DNA of 64,000 bases from Paraburkholderia caribensis (GCF_002902945.1 NZ_CP026102.1:1612001-1676000), one strand, 5' to 3'. Shown: positions 16,485-25,643, numbered from the stretch's first letter. Notes: generated by a model from the sequence alone, not told the origin. Numbers and translations: made by a program.

Positions 16485-18026
16485 ATGAAGCTGTCCTTCT
16501 CCCAGAAGCTTTGGCTATCACTCGTACTGAGTCTTTCGTGTCTCACGGGAATATATATCCGTGACGCTTTCCAGACGCGACGCATTCAAATGGAAGAGCG
16601 AAAAGACGATCTGATGCATGCGACCGAGATCGCACTCGGGGTGGTTAAAGCGCTCGCGGCCGAGAGCGCGTCAGCGACGATGCCGGAGGCCCAGGCCAAA
16701 GCGAAAGCCTTGGAAATTCTTCGCAACTCGCGTTATGGAGAGGATGGGTACTTCACCATTCTCGACTCACGACCGGTCATCCTTATGCACCCGATTCATC
16801 CGGAAATGAACGGGAAAGACGCGAGCGGTTATCGCGATCCGGACGGCGCTTACGTATTTCGTGACTTTGTCCACGCAGTGGGCCCGCGCGGCAATGGCTT
16901 TACCGAATTTTCGTTTCCGCGCCCCGGCGCGCGCGAGGCGTCCCGGAAGATTTCGTATCAGTTGCGCTACGCGCCCTGGGACTGGATCATTTCCACAGGG
17001 CTATATGTCGACGACATCGATACGGAGTTCCGCGCTGCGCTGTACCGCAGTCTCGGGTGGCTGGTCGTCGCCGCCGCGTTGCTGTCCGCAGCCGTCGTCG
17101 TGCTGAATCGCAATCTGATGCGTTCGCTTGGCGGCGAACCTTCCTATGCCGCTGAAATTGCTGACAGAATCGCTAGCAACGACCTGACGGCTGTCGTCAA
17201 CGTCGCGCGCGGCGACAGTTCGAGCCTGCTGTTTTCCATGCGACGGATGCAGGCGGAACTCACGGGTACGATCCGCACTATCAGCCGGTCCTCCGACGCA
17301 ATCGCGTCGAGTGCGCATCAACTCGCAGCCGGGAATCGGGACCTTTCGCAACGAACCGAAGAACAGGCGGCGTCGCTCGAAGAGACGGCCGCGAGCATGG
17401 AACAGCTCACTGCAACGGTTACCCAAAACGCGGAGAACTCCAATCAGGCGAGCAGGCTGGCCGAGGAGGCAATGCGAGCAGCCGAGCACGCCGGTAGCAT
17501 CGTAGACCAGGTCGTCGGTACGATGAACGAGATCAATGCCGACTCCGGAAAAATGGCGACGATCGTGGACATCATCGAGGACATCGCCTTCCAGACCAAT
17601 ATCCTGGCCCTCAATGCCGCCGTTGAAGCAGCACGTGCGGGTGCACTGGGCCGGGGATTTGCCGTGGTAGCGTCGGAAGTCCGTTCCCTTGCACAGCGTT
17701 CATCCGGAGCATCGAAGGAGATCCGTGAACTGATTTCCGATTCCGTGCACCGGGTTCAGACTGGAACCCGTTACGTTCAGCAGGCTGGTTCCGCGATGAG
17801 TGGCATTACCACTGAAGTCAAACGCGTGACGGGCATCATGACCGAGATAGCATCGGCCTCTCAGGAACAGAGCAAAGGCATCGGCCAGGTCAGTGAGGCG
17901 GTGACGCAAATGGATAAAGTGACCCAACAGAATGCCGCCATGGTCGAGGAGGCGGCCGCCGCGTCACGCTCTCTTGAATCTCTCGCCCACGACCTGAACG
18001 CCGCGATATCGATGTTCAAGCTGTAA
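16485..18026 (+). CDS. Methyl-accepting chemotaxis protein with Cache sensor
   Basis: A 513-residue chemoreceptor. It has an N-terminal membrane helix (about residues 10-26), a periplasmic sCache domain with the signature NSRYGEDGYFTILD, a second helix near residues 190-210, a HAMP-like linker and a long signalling coiled coil. The hairpin tip reads EDIAFQTNILALNAAVEAAR, the near-invariant CheA/CheW contact. Residues after the tip keep possible methylation Gln/Glu pairs. The start at 16485 gives a short basic N-terminus. Single-Cache receptors usually bind small organic acids; the ligand here is unknown. Confidence 0.93.
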   Translation: MKLSFSQKLWLSLVLSLSCLTGIYIRDAFQTRRIQMEERKDDLMHATEIALGVVKALAAESASATMPEAQAKAKALEILRNSRYGEDGYFTILDSRPVILMHPIHPEMNGKDASGYRDPDGAYVFRDFVHAVGPRGNGFTEFSFPRPGAREASRKISYQLRYAPWDWIISTGLYVDDIDTEFRAALYRSLGWLVVAAALLSAAVVVLNRNLMRSLGGEPSYAAEIADRIASNDLTAVVNVARGDSSSLLFSMRRMQAELTGTIRTISRSSDAIASSAHQLAAGNRDLSQRTEEQAASLEETAASMEQLTATVTQNAENSNQASRLAEEAMRAAEHAGSIVDQVVGTMNEINADSGKMATIVDIIEDIAFQTNILALNAAVEAARAGALGRGFAVVASEVRSLAQRSSGASKEIRELISDSVHRVQTGTRYVQQAGSAMSGITTEVKRVTGIMTEIASASQEQSKGIGQVSEAVTQMDKVTQQNAAMVEEAAAASRSLESLAHDLNAAISMFKL

Positions 18027-18320
18027 CGCCACTGCCGTTAATGCGCTAGACGTGAGTGATTGCAGCAAACGCAATCCGTGCGGTAATCGGTAACGAACTG
18101 TTCCACGATTCGCCCGGAATTCAAGGCGTTCGACTATATACAATCCGGTTCATCGTTCAAATGCCATCGAGGTCAATCATGTTGAGCGACGAGGCACATG
18201 GGCATCGGGATCGGTCCGTCCGGTCTTTCCTTCGGTGGGCCAGGACAAGCGATCGTTTTACAGCAAGCACCAGGCACTTGTTTGCCGACCTACCCGCTCA
18301 TCCGTGAAGCGGTATGCACC

Positions 18321-18343
18321 GCGCCGGCATGCAACGCCGGCGC
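18321..18343. terminator. Hairpin downstream of the porin gene
   Basis: GCGCCGGC and GCCGGCGC form a perfect 8-bp stem with a 7-base loop, 26 bp after the porin stop on the minus strand. There is no T-run. The rest of 18027-18368 shows no gene. Confidence 0.4.
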
Positions 18344-18368
18344 GAAGATATTGCACCGTTGCCGTTTG

Positions 18369-19535
18369 TTAGAACACGTGCAGCAGTGCAACGCGGTAGA
18401 CCATCTGGTTGCGACCCGAAGACACGTCTGCCGAGCCTGGAATGTTCGCAAAGTCGAAATCGGTGCCCGTATTTGCACTGACCGCATGCTGATAGGCACC
18501 TTCAGCGAACACCGACGTTCGTGCTGACAGATCATAATTCAGCTTCATGCTGAGTTGATGCCACTTCGGATCGAACTTCCCAACGGTTGAGGAAAGCTGA
18601 GCCTGGGTGTACGTGTAGCATGCGCCGAGATAGAGAGCGGGTGTGAAATGATAGAGTCCGCTCACTTCGAAGTTATCGAACTTCCATGCGTTCCATGTGC
18701 CGCCAGTTGGTTGGGTGGTGCCGGTGAAGTACGCATTCGATGTTGGCGCATAGACGTCGACATGCGAATAGGCAAATCCAACCAGCGTCTTGCCAAACGT
18801 GTAGTTGACGCCAACCCCGATGTTCTGCTGTGAACGTGCATTGAACGTATTGTCGCTTGTCACCGCTCCTGACGAATTGGCGGACGACGAGGTCGAAGAG
18901 CTCGCGTTATTCAGCTTGAGATACGAGCCACCCACCTGTAGCCCTCCGTTCTGATACTGCGCACCGAAACCGTACAACCGGTTGTTTGAGAATCCCCCCG
19001 CCTGGTTGCTGAATGCGTACATGGCCTCTGCGCTGAAGCCATGAATGTTCGGCGTAACGTACTTGACCGAGTTGTTGACCCGAAACGAGTAATCGGTATT
19101 GTCGTTATCGTAAGGGTGTGAAAACAGATAACCCGTCCAATTGCCATTCGCCGTCATGGGAGAAAACATATCGACGCTGGGGTCGTACTGTCTGCCGACT
19201 GTCACTGTGCCATACCGATCGGACGCGATGCCGACAAAGGCTTGCCTGCCAAACTCTCTTCCACCCTGCCCCATCTTTCCCGTATTGACGTCGAAACCGC
19301 TTTCAAGCTGGAAGATAGCCTGGTAACCGTCTCCCAACGTCTCATTGCCCTTTAGACCCCAGCGGCTTCCGTAGTCGTAACCACTTTGCATCTGGTATGC
19401 GTCGTGGCCGCGCGCATTGGTCGTGTAATTAAAGCCATCTTCTATTTTCCCGTAAAGCGTGACGCTGCTTTGTGCGTTTGCCGATGTCGCGATCACAAGT
19501 GCTGGCAACACCAGACATATTTCTTTTCTCACCAC
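18369..19535 (-). CDS. General outer-membrane porin
   Basis: A 388-residue porin with a signal peptide ending SANAQ and a first strand SSVTLYGKIEDGFNYTT. Conserved porin segments include RWGLKGNETLGDGYQAIFQLE, FGRQAFVGIASDRYGTVTVGRQYD and a final phenylalanine (ALLHVF). The start is taken as a GTG at 19535 because a purine-rich GGAAGGGGG lies just upstream; a second GTG follows directly. It is a second porin paralogue within 3 kb of the first, perhaps with a different permeability. Confidence 0.9.
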   Translation of the reverse strand: MVRKEICLVLPALVIATSANAQSSVTLYGKIEDGFNYTTNARGHDAYQMQSGYDYGSRWGLKGNETLGDGYQAIFQLESGFDVNTGKMGQGGREFGRQAFVGIASDRYGTVTVGRQYDPSVDMFSPMTANGNWTGYLFSHPYDNDNTDYSFRVNNSVKYVTPNIHGFSAEAMYAFSNQAGGFSNNRLYGFGAQYQNGGLQVGGSYLKLNNASSSTSSSANSSGAVTSDNTFNARSQQNIGVGVNYTFGKTLVGFAYSHVDVYAPTSNAYFTGTTQPTGGTWNAWKFDNFEVSGLYHFTPALYLGACYTYTQAQLSSTVGKFDPKWHQLSMKLNYDLSARTSVFAEGAYQHAVSANTGTDFDFANIPGSADVSSGRNQMVYRVALLHVF

Positions 19536-19741
19536 CGCTAGCCCCCTTCCGTTGAATGTACTGACGTATCGTCGAACAGCCGATCAATGATCGCGCCACA
19601 GGACATCCGCGAACACGAATCAATCGATCGACGCCGAACGTTAAGTCATTCAAATTTCCTCGCGTATCCGCGAAGCTGGAAAGGTCCTTTACGCCTCACA
19701 CAACACTTCATTCGTGGCTTGATGTTCATCGCACAGAATCC

Positions 19742-20044
19742 TCATCTACGTGGCCCTCCTGACTCCGATGAACCCTGATCCCCCTCGTCATAACTCCCAT
19801 GTTCCTGTGGCGCAGTGCTATTGCGATGCACTGCAGCAGCACCTTCGGCGGCGAGGTTTTTGTCCCGGCAATGCGGATCTCTGCCTGCGCCGAAACGCGA
19901 TCCCGCGAGTCGGAGCTCGATGATTTCCGCTTTGAGCTGATCTCTCGTGAGATCGGGAGATGACTGTGCAAGCACCCAAACAGGAACAGCAAGGACAAGC
20001 GCGACGGGCGCCACCTGAATGAAACGAAGCAGATTCGATTTCAA
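19742..20044 (-). CDS. DUF4148-type small secreted protein
   Basis: A 100-residue protein with a signal peptide (hydrophobic VALVLAVPVWVLAQ) followed by the DUF4148 signature LTRDQLKAEIIELRLAGSRF and GRDPH. The family is widespread in Burkholderia and has no known function. The start is a TTG at 20044 with AAGG upstream; no ATG precedes the signal sequence. The C-terminal third is hydrophilic and unlike the family. Confidence 0.7.
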   Translation of the reverse strand: MKSNLLRFIQVAPVALVLAVPVWVLAQSSPDLTRDQLKAEIIELRLAGSRFGAGRDPHCRDKNLAAEGAAAVHRNSTAPQEHGSYDEGDQGSSESGGPRR

Positions 20045-20309
20045 ACTGAGACCTTACGGTAACGATGACTCTCGACACGACACCTGGTTTGAGGTTTCGC
20101 GCAGTCTACTTGTGTGACAGTTGCTCGTGAACCGTGGCAACTGGAAGGGATTGTTCCGGAAAGCGCTCTTGTTCCGGCCTGGCCGCTCGGGTGAGCGTCC
20201 TGAACTTCGTTATAGAAGTGAGTCCGTGTACAAACGCGGTCGTTTAACCTTTGCGCGATCTAAGTCACGGAGGTTTGCGTACGGTCGCATTGACCGATTC
20301 ATTGCGAGG

Positions 20310-20323
20310 CTGATCCAGATCAA
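20310..20323. promoter_or_regulatory. FNR/Anr box before arcD
   Basis: CTGATCCAGATCAA matches TTGAT-N4-ATCAA with one mismatch. Its centre is 66 bp before the arcD start. Anr control of arcDABC is established in Pseudomonas. The surrounding 20045-20382 shows no gene. Confidence 0.65.
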
Positions 20324-20382
20324 TCGCGCAGAGGCACGCCAGTGACTTAATTGTCTTATCTCGAAACCCGCGAGGTCGCGAC

Positions 20383-21864
20383 ATGAAGAACCTGGCCGAC
20401 TTATTGCCGCATGCATCCGTGCCTGCGCCGCAGGCAAAACCCGCCGTATCACCGACGAAACCTCTGCGCCTTGGTTTGCTCACGGCGCTGGTCATTGGCT
20501 CGATGATAGGTAGCGGAGTCTTTTCGCTTCCGCAGAACATGGCATCGGGAGCGGGCGCGGGCGCGATCCTGCTCGGCTGGCTGATCACAGGCATCGGCAT
20601 GCTGATGCTCGCCTTCGTCTATCAAACACTTGCCAGCCGCCAACCGGATCTCAACAACGGCATCTACGCGTACGCGCGCGCCAGCGCCGGCGAATTTGTC
20701 GGCTTTAACTCGGCGTGGGGTTACTGGGTCAGCGCGTGGATCGGAAACGTCGGTTACCTTGTCATTGTGTTCGGCACGCTCGGCTATTTCTTTCCTGTGT
20801 TCGGCGACGGAAACACGCGCGCGGCCGTGCTTGGCGCGTCGATCGTCCTATGGATCATGCACGCGGTGATACTGCGTGGTGTACGCGGTGCGGCGGTGCT
20901 CAACGCAGTTTCGACGATCGCGAAGATCATCCCCCTTCTCCTGTTCATCGTGCTTGCGATGGCTGCATTCAGGAGCCACATTTTCACGCAGGACTTCTGG
21001 GGCGCGGCAAAGCTGGGCAGCGCGTTCGCGCAGGTAAAAAGCACGATGCTAATCACTGTGTGGGTGTTCATCGGTATCGAGGGGGCCAGTGTATTTTCAG
21101 CGCGTGCGCAACATCGCGAGGACGTTGGGCGCGCGACGCTGATCGGCTTCTTCGTCGTGCTGCTGTTGCTGATGGCGGTGTCGCTCCTGTCGCTTGGGAT
21201 TGTCTCTCAGGGCGAACTGGCGGCGATGAAAAACCCGTCAATGGCGGGTGTACTCGATAAGGCAGTCGGCAGATGGGGCGCCGTGCTGATCAGCATCGGC
21301 CTGCTTGTCTCAGTTGGCGGTGCCTTGCTGGCCTGGACGCTGCTCGCTGCTGAAACGCTGTTCACTCCGGCGAGCGACGGCGTGATGCCAGCATTCCTGT
21401 CGCGCGAGAACATCCACGGCGTGCCTGCCAATGCACTCTGGGTGACCAACGGCCTGGTACAGCTTTTTCTCATCATCACGCTGGTTTCGAACGCGACCTA
21501 TCAGGCGCTCATCTCGCTCGCGACCTCGATGATCCTCGTGCCGTATCTGTTCTCGGCGATATACGCCACACGCATTGCGGTGCGCGGCGAAGGCTATGCA
21601 CAGCCGGATCGCGCGAGGTCTCGCGACATTGCAATCGGCGCAATGGCAACCGCGTACTGCTGCTGGCTGCTGTACGCGGCCGGGCCGAAATATCTGTTGC
21701 TCTCCGCTCTGCTCTACGCGCCCGGCGCAATCCTCTATTGCTGGGCGAAACGCGAACGCGGAACCCGCCTGTTCAAGCCTTTCGAGCTTCTGCTCCTTGC
21801 AGCGCTCGGTACCCTTGCCGTCATTGCCGGCTGGCTGCTGTGGAACGGCGGACTTAGCCTGTAG
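20383..21864 (+). CDS. arcD: Arginine:ornithine antiporter (ArcD)
   Basis: A 493-residue APC-family permease with about 13 membrane helices. The first helix has GSMIGSGVFSLPQNMA, the substrate-binding glycine-rich break of the family, and LNNGIYAYARA follows. ArcD swaps external arginine for internal ornithine without energy cost and feeds the arginine deiminase pathway, which makes ATP without oxygen. The gene looks intact and has an Anr-type box. Its partner arcA directly downstream is broken, so the carrier may now be useless or serve a pathway elsewhere in the genome. Confidence 0.92.
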   Translation: MKNLADLLPHASVPAPQAKPAVSPTKPLRLGLLTALVIGSMIGSGVFSLPQNMASGAGAGAILLGWLITGIGMLMLAFVYQTLASRQPDLNNGIYAYARASAGEFVGFNSAWGYWVSAWIGNVGYLVIVFGTLGYFFPVFGDGNTRAAVLGASIVLWIMHAVILRGVRGAAVLNAVSTIAKIIPLLLFIVLAMAAFRSHIFTQDFWGAAKLGSAFAQVKSTMLITVWVFIGIEGASVFSARAQHREDVGRATLIGFFVVLLLLMAVSLLSLGIVSQGELAAMKNPSMAGVLDKAVGRWGAVLISIGLLVSVGGALLAWTLLAAETLFTPASDGVMPAFLSRENIHGVPANALWVTNGLVQLFLIITLVSNATYQALISLATSMILVPYLFSAIYATRIAVRGEGYAQPDRARSRDIAIGAMATAYCCWLLYAAGPKYLLLSALLYAPGAILYCWAKRERGTRLFKPFELLLLAALGTLAVIAGWLLWNGGLSL

Positions 21865-21892
21865 ACCACGAAGGATAAAAAGGAGAATAACC

Positions 21893-22660
21893 ATGACGCA
21901 TGGCGTGTATTCCGAAGTGGGCACCTTGCGCGAAGTGATCGTCTGTCGCCCGGGACTCGCTCAGGCGCGCCTGACGCCCGCCAACTGCCATGACCTTCTG
22001 TTCGACGACGTGCTTTGGGTATCGCGGGCAAAGACCGATCACTATGCATCCGTCAGCACGATGGAAGAGCATGGCGTCGAGGTGCTGGAAATGCATGATC
22101 TTCTTGCAGACATCCTGCAAGGGCGGGAAGCCCGCGAGTGGATTCTCGAACGCAAGCTAACGCCAGGCGTCGTCGATGCAGAACTGGGCGCACAGCTCGT
22201 GCCCTGGTTTGACGAAATGAAGCCGGAAGAACTCGCTGCAGAGGTTTTCTCGAAGATCAGCGCGATGTTCTTGCCTGTGAGCCTGCGAACCGATTCCGCC
22301 AGTTCGCAACTCGGCCGCAAGGAATCGCTGAAAGACACCGCGCGTGTGTTGGGGCGCCTCTACGACGGAATTGAGTATCGTGGCTTTCATCAGACGACCG
22401 TCGAAGAACTGGCCGCGTACTCACATGTTCCCGTCTGGAACGGCTTGACCGACGAGTTCCATCCGACTCAGGTGTTGGCCGACCTCCTGTCCATGCAGGA
22501 GTTCGGTGATAAACCATTGCATGAACTGTCGTTCTGTTATCTGGGTGACGCTCGCTTCGACATGGGTAATTCGCTAGATTGCAGCACGAACGCAACACTA
22601 CTGCCCAGCCCCGTCATCAATGCTCGTGCGGCGACATGGGCTGGAGCCTTGAGTCCGTGA
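21893..22660 (+). pseudogene. arcA'-arcB' hybrid relic (arginine deiminase / ornithine carbamoyltransferase)
   Basis: An open frame of 255 codons with GGAG before the ATG, but a composite. Residues 1 to about 116 match the arginine deiminase N-terminus (GVYSEVGTLREVIVCRPGLA, CHDLLFDDVLWV). The bases at 22240-22287 read sensibly only on the other strand, as RRLTGKNIALIFEKTS from ornithine carbamoyltransferase. From about 22300 the forward strand gives carbamoyltransferase again (SSQLGRKESLKDTARVLGR, then VWNGLTDEFHPTQVLADLL and GDARFDMGNSL). The last 27 residues match nothing I recognise. The catalytic Cys of deiminase and the carbamoyl phosphate STRT loop are both missing, so no activity is expected. 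Confidence 0.85.
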
Positions 22661-22872
22661 TAACGCGGTAGTTATCGCGGCACGAAGCACTTCCAGCGTA
22701 TCCGGAATCGCGCGAAGAGTGATGAGCTTCGATCGAGCGGCACCGAACCAACGATGACGAGCGCGCACTCGCAGAACGGCGGCCGCGCGGGCGTTTTTAA
22801 AAGACGCATCGTACCGGCTATTGCGCGTATAGTGATTTCACATGCCACTCCCGGCGTGAAAAGGGAGCGATC

Positions 22873-23142
22873 ATGGAAACGCAGGTCTCTACGTCATATC
22901 GTGGGTACACAATCGACGTCTCAATCCGACCCAGCGAATCAGATTGGATGAAGGGTCGTCTCCGGTATGCAGCTTCGTGGGTGATCATTCCACCGGATGT
23001 ATCGGCGAGACAGGTCGAGAACCTGACGGAGCCATCCAGATTCCTGACGCGCGATGCCGCATTGACGTATGCCGAGCACACGGCAAGGAAATTCATCGAC
23101 GACTGCTTCGCGCCTGCCCCGGCGAACAGGCCGCAATGTTGA
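22873..23142 (+). CDS. Small protein, YRGY-type paralogue 1
   Basis: An 89-residue cytosolic protein of unknown function; AAAGGGAG precedes the ATG. It shares a layout with the next gene: a YRGY-x-I-x-V strand close to the start, a Pro-rich turn with an acidic residue (RPSESD), and a later helix with Ala-rich repeats (DAALTYAEHTARKFIDD). No signal peptide or membrane helix is present. Small proteins of this look occur in Burkholderia stress clusters. Confidence 0.65.
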   Translation: METQVSTSYRGYTIDVSIRPSESDWMKGRLRYAASWVIIPPDVSARQVENLTEPSRFLTRDAALTYAEHTARKFIDDCFAPAPANRPQC

Positions 23143-23182
23143 ACCCCATTCTCTTCCCCGGCGCATTACGCGCGAGGCGCTC

Positions 23183-23419
23183 ATGTTTCGAGTGATCCCA
23201 TATCGCGGCTTCGAGATCCGCGTAACGTTGACGCCAGTTGAGCGCGACCTTTACAGCGTCACGTTCCAGATAACGGGGCACAACATCAGTGCTGACAATC
23301 TGGATGGTGCGCTCATCAAAGTTCGCCATGGTCCTTTCACGGAACGTTGGGCGTATCTGGTCGCGGAAATTGCTGGGCAAGCGGCGATCGACGTCCTGGC
23401 AGGGCCGCAAGGTGACTGA
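23183..23419 (+). CDS. Small protein, YRGF-type paralogue 2
   Basis: A 78-residue protein with the ATG at 23183 after GAGG. FRVIPYRGFEIRVTLTPVERD parallels YRGYTIDVSIRPSESD of the upstream gene, and a C-terminal helix (YLVAEIAGQAAIDVL) takes the same place. The two are probably ancient tandem duplicates, 40 bp apart and cotranscribed. Function unknown. Confidence 0.6.
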   Translation: MFRVIPYRGFEIRVTLTPVERDLYSVTFQITGHNISADNLDGALIKVRHGPFTERWAYLVAEIAGQAAIDVLAGPQGD

Positions 23420-23536
23420 CCAGTAACGCCTGAGTTTTGCCACCCTCGGACTTCCGGCAGCTCTTTTTGCGCGTCTGAGAACCGGATACCTTCCAGCCGC
23501 CTACTGCTAAGGCCGGACAGTATCGATGCAAGTGAC

Positions 23537-23713
23537 TCACCGCAGATGGCAATGGGCTATGTGACGCATCTGGCCTTCGACCTGGCGAGAGTCAGTCTCG
23601 AACAGTTCCGCGACGGAACACACAATAATCAACGAGAAGCACCCGCCGGGACGCAGTACGACGCCCGCAGTGGCGGCAAGCGAGATGCCCCAGGAGAGGA
23701 AAGTCGGATTCAT
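23537..23713 (-). pseudogene. Truncated membrane-transporter gene (ArsB-like N-terminus)
   Basis: A 58-codon frame whose ATG overlaps the stop of the MFS gene (ATGA coupling). Its first 22 residues, MNPTFLSWGISLAATAGVVL and RP, look like the first helix of an arsenite/citrate-type ion transporter. After that the sequence diverges into a short unrelated tail. It is read as the stub of a once full-length gene cut by a rearrangement. The rest of 23420-23536 holds nothing recognisable. Confidence 0.45.
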
Positions 23714-24945
23714 GTAGTAAGCGAGTTGGGACTGGCCCGATCGCGGCGAATGCCGCAGGCCATCTTCAGGGAGGTGCCGAACCGCAACCACAGCGCGAGC
23801 GAACCCGTCGACACAGCGCCCAGCACGAGAAATGCCGTCGCGTAGCCGAAGTGCTGCGCAAGCATGCCGCCCAACGCAGGGCTCAGCGCGGCACCGGCGC
23901 CCTGCACCGTCATCACCACGCCCTGACCCACATTCACGCGCCCGGTGCCCTGCAGCAGCCGCACGACGAGCGCCGGAACAGCGACGCTTTGCAGCCCCGC
24001 TCCAACGCCATCGAGCGCCTGCACGGGCCACACGCCCCAGGCCGTGATGAACATTGCTGCGACGAGGCCACGCAGCGGCAACGCGAGAAAGGTGATCAGG
24101 ATGACCCGCCAGTACCCGAGTCGCTCGATCAGCCGGTTCGCGACGCACGCCGCGGCCACCATCACCAGTTGCGCGACCACGATTGTTTGCGCGGTGAACG
24201 CGCTCGGATCGCCCTTGTGCGCGGCGACGACGGCAAGGCCGTAGAGCGGCAGCATCGCGGCATTGCCGAGATGAAACATCGCGAGCGCGGCGGACAGCAG
24301 CAGCAATGGCCGGCAGGTCAGTAACACGCGAAAACCGCTCGCGTGCTCGTGCTCCTGTGCGGACGACGTCGCGGCTAGCCCCCGTGCGCTGTCGTGATCG
24401 ATCGAATCGCGACGGATCAGCAGCGTCGAGATGACGGACAATGCACCGAAGCCGCCCGCAAGCGCGAAGATCGCGCCGAACCCATAGCGCCAGCCCAGCC
24501 AGCCCGACAACGCCGCACCGACGACATTGCCCGCGTGATTGGCCACCTGGTTGCGGCCGAACTGCCGGTCGAAGCCGCGTTCATGGAAGATTCCAAGCGT
24601 CACGCCTGCCACCGCAGGCCCAAGCGCGGCGCCCGTGACCGCCGTGAGAATCTGCGATGCCGCAACCATCCAGTACGAATGCGCCACCCACAGCACGAGC
24701 GAAGCGAGCGTTGTCATCACGCCAGCCGTGACGATGATGCCGCGCTTGTACCGGCTTGCGTCGACGAGTGCGCCGGCTGGCGACGTAGCGAGCATGCCCG
24801 CGATGCCGCCAAGCGTCATCACCGTACCGATCGCATCGGTATGCCAGCCCTGCGCCTGCAGAAAGACGCCGAGAAACGGCCCGATGCCCGCCTGCACATC
24901 GGCCATGAAGAAGTTCAGTGCTTCGAGCGCGTACTGGGGGGGCAT
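23710..24945 (-). CDS. MFS transporter
   Basis: A 411-residue protein with about 12 hydrophobic helices. The loop between helices 2 and 3 has GALVDASRYKRGIIV, a version of the MFS motif A, and a central hydrophilic loop (residues 190-215) separates two halves. The fourth helix region shows ILTAVTGAALGPAVAGVTLG, a motif common in drug exporters. Substrate unknown. It is the last intact gene on the minus strand before the truncated stub and lies 44 bp after the module protein at 24990. Confidence 0.85.
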   Translation of the reverse strand: MPPQYALEALNFFMADVQAGIGPFLGVFLQAQGWHTDAIGTVMTLGGIAGMLATSPAGALVDASRYKRGIIVTAGVMTTLASLVLWVAHSYWMVAASQILTAVTGAALGPAVAGVTLGIFHERGFDRQFGRNQVANHAGNVVGAALSGWLGWRYGFGAIFALAGGFGALSVISTLLIRRDSIDHDSARGLAATSSAQEHEHASGFRVLLTCRPLLLLSAALAMFHLGNAAMLPLYGLAVVAAHKGDPSAFTAQTIVVAQLVMVAAACVANRLIERLGYWRVILITFLALPLRGLVAAMFITAWGVWPVQALDGVGAGLQSVAVPALVVRLLQGTGRVNVGQGVVMTVQGAGAALSPALGGMLAQHFGYATAFLVLGAVSTGSLALWLRFGTSLKMACGIRRDRASPNSLTT

Positions 24946-24989
24946 CGGTCGCTCACCGTTGTTCTCTACTGATTCGCCGTCGCAACGCT

Positions 24990-25550
24990 TTACGCGTCAA
25001 CTGCTGCGTCGACCAGTTCGGCGATCTCGTCCACTTCGATGGTTCGCCCGTGCCTGGTCCCGATGCCGTGCCCCCACGCCTGAACGTGCACCTTCGGCAT
25101 GAGGTATGACGCCAGTTCGGCGGCCGCATGCGGCGGCATGCGCAACGACGTGCCATCGTCCAGCAGCGCGCCGCGCAGCTCGCCCTTCGGACCGAATAGC
25201 GGCAGCACCACTTCGCCGCTCGCCTGCATCGGTCTGCGCTCCACTTCCGGCCGCTGATGTTTCTCGCCGTCGTGATGCGGACCTTCGTCGAGAATGACCC
25301 TGCCCGTCTTCGTCGTGACTGACACGGCCGCGATCATGTCTGCGCTGCGCGGCTTTACGCCTCGCACGCGGATCTCGTCGCCCACCGCCACATGCCGCGC
25401 GATCTGTCGCGACAGGTGGGGCGGAAAGTGAACCTGCCGCGGTTGACGCGAACCGAGCACCAGGCCGTCGAGTTCGCCGTGCGGGTTCAAGAGAAAACGC
25501 GTCACCGTGCCGCGTGTTTCGGGGAGGCTGTCGGGATCGATCCAATGCAT
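24990..25550 (-). CDS. Two-module protein of unknown function (cytosolic paralogue)
   Basis: A 186-residue protein made of two copies of a roughly 65-residue beta-rich module. Copy 1 (about residues 12-80) contains GTVTRFLLNPHGELDG, VHFPPHLS and VGDEIRVRG. Copy 2 (about 110-175) contains GEVVLPLFGPKGELRG, MPPHAAAEL and VHVQAWGHGIGTRHG. AAGGA precedes the ATG. No signal peptide is visible. The neighbour at 25644 has two more copies in an exported protein. The module looks like a small beta barrel (OB-like), which is my inference. It is part of a minus-strand run with a two-component system. Confidence 0.7.
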   Translation of the reverse strand: MHWIDPDSLPETRGTVTRFLLNPHGELDGLVLGSRQPRQVHFPPHLSRQIARHVAVGDEIRVRGVKPRSADMIAAVSVTTKTGRVILDEGPHHDGEKHQRPEVERRPMQASGEVVLPLFGPKGELRGALLDDGTSLRMPPHAAAELASYLMPKVHVQAWGHGIGTRHGRTIEVDEIAELVDAAVDA

Positions 25551-25643
25551 GTCGCTAGTCCTTTTTTTCGCTGATGGTTTATCTGGCTGAAGTCATACGC
25601 AGCACGAGGCCAGGAATCATAGGTGTGACCTCATAGGTGTGGC

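Noticed and set aside
18321..18343. Palindrome as a regulator binding site
   Set aside because: It lies just past the porin stop and is GC-rich, which fits a transcript-end hairpin better than an operator.
22042..22338. Minus-strand 98-codon frame in the arcA relic as a separate gene
   Set aside because: Only 16 residues of it match carbamoyltransferase; the rest is the reverse of arcA and arcB sequence, so it reflects a small inversion rather than a gene.
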